Source: Nymphaea colorata (Eukaryota; Streptophyta; Magnoliopsida; Nymphaeales; Nymphaeaceae). From it: a DNA stretch of 64,000 nt. The DNA lies in NCBI RefSeq assembly GCF_008831285.2, contig NC_045138.2:18943934-19007933 (forward strand), in the 5' to 3' direction. Position 1 is the stretch's first letter, and the number at the start of each line of letters is the position of its first letter. The notes beneath the pieces are model-generated. The model searched no databases. It was not told the origin of the DNA and saw nothing but the letters and a program-made list of their open reading frames with translations. The translations under genes and the position numbers were made by a program. This document shows positions 57,510-64,000 of this stretch, piece after piece.

Positions 57510-58257
57510 CCGGATGATTATAATATAATTATTTTTTGTATTTAAAACTGTCTTTTCGATTTTCTACGTGCGTGTGTGATATTATTACTTATATTTATAT
57601 ATATAGCATGATAATATTGACAGCATCTTAGAAAATATCCTGATTCTATTGCACAATAATGTCAATGTCAAATATTTTCAATGTTCTCAGATAATATTTT
57701 TACTACGGTGACCTCTTTTTCTGGATTCCAGCTCCTTCATTGTCAAAGCCGCGAACTGTACATTTTCAGAATCAGAAAAGATGCATTATTGGACAACTTT
57801 GTTGGTAAAAATTCAAAGAAATGGTCGGAAGATAATGTAAGAAAAATTTCTTTTGGTAGCTTTGAAATCGTAAATGAGGTAAAAGGAAAGAGGCGAAGAT
57901 GGAGGTTGCAAATTGCAGAGATCCATGGTTTTTTACTGTAGGAGAAGAATACAGGTTATCAGAAAACTCAACAAAAGGTGGCACTGACATGGATTGGCCG
58001 GCAAATGATGGTCCTGCATAGGAAAATTTCTCTTTTTTCTATCTCATATTTTTACCTTTCATATATGATTTCTCTCTCTCTCTCTCTCTCTCTATTTCTC
58101 AGAGACTTATCCTCAAATTTTGTTTTCTCTCACGTATTTATTCTTATGTTCAATATTTATTTTGTATATTTTATTCTCTCCATCAATCTTTTCCTCCCAT
58201 TTCAATTCAGGAAAGATGAAATTCGTAAAAAATAGGGAGAAAAGCAAGGAGCTCAAC
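55997..58257. other. Upstream region of the FLZ gene, no other gene
   Basis: It contains GTGGGNCCC-type sites at 56221, 56317 and 56357, a TA run (57465-57508) and a CT run (58071-58094). A 236-codon minus-strand frame at 56635-57345 has no domain, ends in low-complexity text and is probably chance. The nearest gene it could regulate is the FLZ gene. Confidence 0.45.
57465..57508. repeat. TA microsatellite
   Basis: About 43 bases of pure (TA)n upstream of the FLZ gene. Confidence 0.95.
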
Positions 58258-58264
58258 TATATAA
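58258..58264 (+). promoter_or_regulatory. TATA box of the FLZ gene
   Basis: TATATAA in CAACTATATAAGCCCCAGG is a near-consensus plant TATA box. It puts the transcription start near 58290 and gives a 5' UTR of about 420 bases, or 300 after removal of a likely leader intron. Confidence 0.65.
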
Positions 58265-58562
58265 GCCCCAGGATCACGCCCACTCAGTGCAATGGCGGTT
58301 TTACCGAAACCACCATCCCCCTGATTCTCATGCAGTGCCCCTCTTCCCACACTTCCTGAAAGAGCAAAAAGAAATCCATGGTGGCCTCTCTCTCATGAGA
58401 AAGCGGCCATCATCGTCCCTCTCTAAAATGCTGGCTTCCCCACACCAACCAACACCATCAATCCTGCACTTCTTTGTTGGTACTCTAAAAATCCCACCTT
58501 CTGTCTAAGAACTTATTGGGTTTTGGGTTTGAATCACAGATCTTCCCAAAAGCAAAACGAAG

Positions 58563-58680
58563 GTGAGCATCAGATGCAGCTTTCATGGCGGCTTTTCATT
58601 TCCGTCTTGGTTGTTTATGATGGTCTCTTACTCACCCACATTTTCTTTTATCCGTTTTTCTTTTTTTTTTCATTGAGAAG
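58563..58680 (+). other. Probable 5' UTR intron of the FLZ gene
   Basis: The donor AAG|GTGAGC at 58563 and a strong T-rich acceptor tract ending CATTGAGAAG at about 58677-58680 flank 115-118 T-rich bases. Leader introns are common in this family. The exact acceptor (GAG or AAG) is not settled. Confidence 0.5.
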
Positions 58681-58709
58681 GAATAGAGAGAGAAGCAGAA
58701 CGATAAAGC

Positions 58710-60156
58710 ATGTTGAGGAAGAGGTCTAGAGGTGTTGGCAGTAAAACCGGCCTGATAAGTGAGAATGTGCCCTGTGGTTCTCTATTATCATCTGCTGGTA
58801 GAAAATATGGCAGATCGACATGCCCATTTTTCAGCTCGCCTAGATTGTTCACAGGGCTTAGTTCAAAGGGACATCAGGAGAATGAGTCCATAAGGAGCCC
58901 AACTTCCATTCTTGACAGCAAACCTTTCTCTGGGTTTGGGAACTACTTCTGGCCTGATAGGAGGTCTCAGTCACCGGAATCAGGTGCTGAGAGTAAGCAC
59001 CATCCCTCCGTTGCTCTTGGCCTGGTTGATGCTCTGGATCAGGAAACTGATATTGAAAATGGGTTCTCCAAACCAGAGAACAAAATGGTGTTGTTTGGCT
59101 CACAGCTCAGGATTCATATTCCCCAGCGAGCAGACTCCCCTGTTTTCAGATCCCCTGTTACCAGCTCTCCTTCTTCGGCTTCGTCCTGCCGATCGAATTG
59201 GGGGGCGGAAGAGTCGCCGACGGTGTGCCTCACGCCGAGAGAGATGGAGCAGTCTGAAGACTATACCTGTGTGATCACTCGTGGCCCGAATCCGAGGACC
59301 ACCCATATATATGGCGACCGCATCATTGAGAGCTGTAATACTGGGTCTCCTGCCAGTAGTAGGAAGGAGCAACCTGTGTTTGCTGATCGCCGGGAAGTAT
59401 ACCCGTCGAATAGTTTCCTGAGTTTCTGCTATGCCTGCAGGAAGAAACTTGGCGAGAAGGATGATATCTTCATGTACAGGTCTGGTTCGATCTCTCATGT
59501 GATTGTCGAGGCTCAATCTTTTGACAGTTTTTTTACTAATTTGCTTGAATTGTGAATTTTTTTGGGTATTTTTTTTCTCAAAGTCATCATGATCACTGGC
59601 GAAACATTGAGCAAAATAATATAAGAACTACAGTGCATAACTTTTAGTTGATCATGATTGAATTTGGTTGCTTTATTTGATGAAAGATTGATGCTTTGTT
59701 TTGCTTTATCTACTTTATTAGAAAAAGCTCTTTTTTTTTTCTGGTTTCTTTTTATAACAATGCCAGTCTGTGGCTCTTTCAGACTCCTGTATTGTACTCA
59801 TCCTTTTCTTTTTCCCCCTTCTTTGAGCCTGTAAATTCTCTGACTTTGAAAAGGTGTTTCCTGCTCTAACGTCTCTTTGACAAACAATTCTTCATCTGTT
59901 TTTACTCTGTATGTTGGCTGAAATACGTGCATCTTCTCTGCGATTTCGCGTCTTAGATCCAACGGGATTCAGTTCTTTATCAGCAGCATCTAAAGTTTGC
60001 TTTCTGGTGAACTGCAGGGGCGAGAAAGCATTTTGCAGCAGCGAATGCCGATACCAAGAGATTCTTTTTGATGAGGGAATGGAGAAACTTGCGTCCAGTT
60101 CATTCAAGTCACCAGCACTGGTTCATGGTCTTGAGATCTTTGAATCTGATTACTGA
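58710..60156 (+). CDS. FLZ-domain zinc-finger protein (two exons)
   Basis: Exons 58710-59479 and 60018-60156 give a 302-residue protein. The intron (59480-60017) has GT...CTGCAG ends and interrupts an Arg codon (AG|G). The C-terminal FLZ (DUF581) zinc finger reads FLSFCYACRKKLGEKDDIF then MYRGEKAFCSSECRYQEI, with Zn ligands in CYAC (exon 1) and CSSEC (exon 2) spaced 19 residues apart as the family requires. Upstream lie the usual MLRKRSRG start, ALGLVDAL, and long Ser/Pro-rich disordered stretches. FLZ proteins bind SnRK1 kinase subunits and act as adaptors in energy and stress signalling, in cytosol and nucleus. If exon 1 is read through, the product loses the second cysteine pair after 281 residues. 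The tail after the finger ends GLEIFESDY. Confidence 0.93.
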
Positions 60157-63100
60157 TGAGAGGAGAAGAGGTTTTGAGTTTGAATACCATCGAACCCATT
60201 TGCAAGGGCTGTATTGACTTCTCGCAGCCACAGGCAATGTGTGTAAATTTCTCTGGGTGCACCACCCGATACAATTTCAACTTTCAGCTTGGGATTTACG
60301 GAGATTTCTTTGATCTTCCTTTTTGTTGACTGCTCTATGACAAAGCATCACCATTTCTCAGAGAAGAGTGCCTACGGGTTCAGTTTCTCCAGGCCAATCA
60401 GAACAAGAAGGGAACTTTAAAAGCACTAATTCTGATAAATATACATATAAGAAGCGTGGATGGTTTCCTCCATGACTTCATTATGATTAAGCTTAGTTTA
60501 TGTTTGGTGTCTCCTGTCAATGATGATCACGGTGGGTGCTGTTGGTTTCTCCAACAGTTCTCGCTTTGGATGATGTGCGAACAATGAATTTTCGTCTGCT
60601 GAATCACACTTTTTATGAATACATAATTCAAAATCTCCCTCTCTGCTGCTTTCTCGATCACAAAGTTTTCATATACTATATGAACTGTTTAAAATACTGT
60701 GCTGCTTTCATCCTATCAATTTAACTTGCGCAAATGGCACTTAAAAAATTTTACATTGAGTGCTATCTTTTCATCCTGAATCATTTCCCCTGATATTTTA
60801 TATCCATGGCCGCTTGGCATCTTGTCATTTAGCTCTTCCCGTTGCCTGCCTTTGCGGTCATCTTTCCCCGTCTTGACACAATCTGTTGCTTTCGTCTGCG
60901 GAATTTAAAAAAGAAAAACTCTGCAACTGGAGAAATTCTGTGAGCATGATATCACCAAGGCCTACTTGGAATATAAAAGCTGAGAAAGTCCAACACTCTA
61001 TACTGTTGTGGGGCAGGAGGGAAATAATTTTATATATTTATGTCCTAATCCCTTGTTTCAAAAGTTATCTATGGTGTTGATCGAGAACTGTTGATAATTT
61101 GGAAAGTTCTGATCTATGAAGATGCTTTGGTCCCATCTTCACAATATTTTGCATAAACTAATATTTCCCTTCCCTATTTTCATACATCTCCTTGCATCTA
61201 CTATACTGTACATGTTGCATTCATTGGAGCAGATCCCAAGATGTTCAACGCTGAAATCGGACCCACGTAATGAGAAAATCAATGGTTTTGCTGTGAAAGT
61301 CACAGTTCAAGGATCAATTTACATGAAATCGATGAATTGAAAAATCAACTCTTATAAATCTTTTTGAAACAAAAAGTCACATGATAATGTTAAAATAACC
61401 GTTCACGGGTTAATCAACGCGAAATTGACCGTGGTAAATTCATATTTGGCCTCCAGATTTCATCAGGCACAGCCATCGGATTTCCAAAAGGTGGAATGAT
61501 GGTAGAGGTGACAATAAAGAAGATGGAAAGCAATGTCGGTTATGGTTGATCATGACATTCGAATACAAAGATAATCAGGAGATCCCTCTCATCTACCATC
61601 ATCCCCACACAATGTGCCGTCACAGTGATCTTTTGTCCTTTCATTTTACATTTAACAGACAGGAGACTTCATTAATTAGCATATATTGGATAGGTGTTTC
61701 ATAGAAGCAAAGAAGTACTGTTAATGGGAGCTATAATATTTCTTATCTTAATGGCACTGTACTTGCTATTACTTGATTAATGTAAACCAGCAATTAGTGG
61801 TTAACTGTTGCTGGAATCCAATTAATGTGAATGAAGGTATAGGCAATTATGGATGCAAAATTTTTGCCAACCAAGCATCATTTAGGCCACCTAAAATTTG
61901 CTTACTTATCCAATAAAATAATCCAAAACATGTTTCTCTTTCTTCTCCTTGCATCATATAACTGGTTGGTTTGAAACTTGCATACTATGCACCACACTTG
62001 ACAAGTTTATTGTAATTTGATTTGTTTTAATGTGTAACTAAGTTGAATAAAGCTTTCTATCTGAGTCAGTCAGCTACGGTGAAAACTGCAAGAACTCTAA
62101 CATCATGCTTTATCAAGCAAACACCTGATGTGTTTAGGTTTCCCCTTTCTGATGGGAAGGACATTCTTACAGATGCAAGTTACTTAATGGGTACTGCTCA
62201 CATTTGCAACACAGGTCTTACTTGAAATTACCAGGCTAAGGCGTGACAACTGTGGCAAGAACGCGCCCTAGGTTGGCTAGTCTGGCAGATTCAGAAGATT
62301 AATTTGGCATTTTCTCACAAGAAAAGACCTGTACTTTGCAGGTTTTTTGTTGATGTAAAGACACAATGAGTTTTTACAGACAGTTAAAAGATAGGCCACC
62401 AGATTGTTATTCTTCACAGAGAATGGTAACATGTTTCTCTGTACAGAAATAGACCCGTGGGGTCTGCCAAGCACCATCCTGCTATTCAGAGAAAAAATGG
62501 AGAAATCTGTACTGGTTGTTGCCTTCCCTTATTATTAGGCATTGATAGCTGACAGAAGAAAGAGAGCCACTTGAATTTTTACTGGTTAAGCAGACCCCTG
62601 CCAGATTATGTCAATAGAGAACTCTTCACCTTCTTCAGCTTGATGGTCTTAAGTCCAACACCCTTAACTGGTAGGTCGTGGAGCTTTAGTAATGGCTGCC
62701 GAAAGGACTTCCTGTTTGTTCACAGACGTTCTTAGTTCTCCCTTCAATTGCTACATGCCTAAATGACAGAGATACTCGAATATAACGCATGTCACCATTT
62801 TCCGCGTTTATCATACAAAACCACGGTGACAAAATCAGGCAAACTAAATCTTAAACAGAAATAAAAACTAAGACAGAATCTGAGTAGAGTGAATTGGAGA
62901 TTGTTGGTAATGATTTTGCAGATTAGTGGTAGCCTTATCATTGGCTTGATGAAACTGCTAATATCACATTATATCTAAGTTTTAGGGCTTCAATAGCATG
63001 TTTCGAGTATTATTTATGGATACAAAAATGCAAGCGTGCACACATGCACCCAGAAGACACACACATTCACCAGGCAGGTGAATTATGTGAAACAACAACC

Positions 63101-64000
63101 AACATTTGAATATGGTATGCTGCATGAACATCACCATCGTAAAAATGGACTAAATGTGTTAACTAAGGTTAAGGCGACCAGAAACTTGTAGCACTTTATT
63201 AAATGAAAAACACTATCTTCATTGACTTCATATTGTTTATTATTGTTTAGATTAAGAACGAAACCAGTGGCCTCTAGAAAATCCACATGACTATCAATTG
63301 GTTGCGTTCTTCAACTGCCCGTGTGCCGCGAATAATCAGATTTTTTTTTTTTTGTTGGAACACTGATTTCAGGCCATCATTTAAGTTACTATGTAGACTA
63401 AGCAACCAATAAATGGTGGAACAGTCTTAGTCAACTCTAATATTTAGCTCAAGCATCTATTATGTGATAGAATACAGTTTTTATCAAATCTTTGATAGAT
63501 TTATTTGGGTCACTATCTGAGAATGGTGTCACTGAACCATAGTCAGACTTACTGGAAGCTTCTGATGCCTTAGAGCATCTTTTACCAGGAAGCTTCCTTC
63601 AGCAGCATTGAAGACAAGATTTTATGCTTGTTAAATATGTTCATGAATTATGAAGAACTTGAAATCAACTCTAATAGAATTGAACAACTTTTTTGAAAAT
63701 TGTACGCAAAATTTGATGCTTGACCAGTGGAAATCTACAATGAACAAGTTGAGCTCGAACTATTGTTCGACTCGAGCTTTATAAGGCGAGCTCGAGCTAA
63801 ACTCAGAAAACTAAGTTTGCATTCGAGCTCATGGAAGCTAGTGTCGCTTGATTTTTTTTTTTTTTTTAATGAATGAAACCCATAAAAAAGGTATTAAAGT
63901 TGATAAAAAGTTATCAACATGCCCCAGAAAATTAAAAAATAGGGAAGACAGAGCCAAGTCGAGTTTACACGAGTCGAGCCCATGGAACTCAAACTCGACT
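60157..64000. other. FLZ 3' UTR and gene-free right end
   Basis: The FLZ 3' UTR begins at 60157; its end was not fixed. Beyond it the sequence is AT-rich with no frame above 75 codons and no recognisable domain or RNA gene. GAGCTCGAGC-type degenerate repeat text returns at 63740-64000 and runs off the window. It resembles 6060-6425, 19115-19215 and 21420-21660. Confidence 0.5.

Overview
The window is flowering-plant nuclear DNA. The signs are a FLZ zinc-finger gene (a plant-specific family) with a canonical GT-AG intron, a Ty1/copia retrotransposon primed by the plant initiator-Met tRNA, a plant LINE relic, long TA and GA microsatellites, and TATA/pyrimidine-patch promoters. Genes are GC-rich islands in AT-rich DNA. 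The species cannot be read from the sequence.

The main content is a family of ten intronless N-acetyltransferase (GNAT, RimJ/RimL-type) loci spread over 44 kb: GNAT1 (1761), GNAT2 (10871, the only one on the minus strand), GNAT3 (16698), GNAT4 (18164), GNAT5 (20663), GNAT6 (23608), GNAT7 (25284, interrupted), GNAT8 (35684, broken), GNAT9 (42485) and GNAT10 (45410). The numbers are local labels. GNAT1, 3 and 4 keep the usual GEIGY strand before the acetyl-CoA loop. GNAT5-10 carry GLLKY plus CWGKG at the same places, and GNAT2 is intermediate (GRLKY, YWGKG). The array therefore holds a conserved group and a derived, recently amplified group. Six of the ten look fully open at normal length (1, 3, 4, 6, 9, 10), two are open with altered C-termini (2, 5), and two are broken (7, 8).

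From about 25 to 51 kb the array grew by tandem duplication of units made of one GNAT gene plus several kb of non-coding 3' flank. Unit C has lost much of its flank, and GNAT8 and GNAT9 look like mosaics of two sister types. A young 5.7-kb copia element with near-identical 322-bp LTRs and a perfect 5-bp target duplication sits inside GNAT7. A 526-bp insertion that looks like a solo LTR sits inside GNAT8. A second, older duplication links the upstream regions of GNAT1 and GNAT3 (1-1.4 kb and 13.5-15.7 kb).

From 51 to 58 kb I find no gene, but there are long TA microsatellites, one tRNA-like SINE piece and a cluster of GTGGGNCCC-type sites. At 58.7-60.2 kb lies a two-exon FLZ gene whose intron splits the zinc finger between its two cysteine pairs. 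The last 3.8 kb shows no supportable gene.
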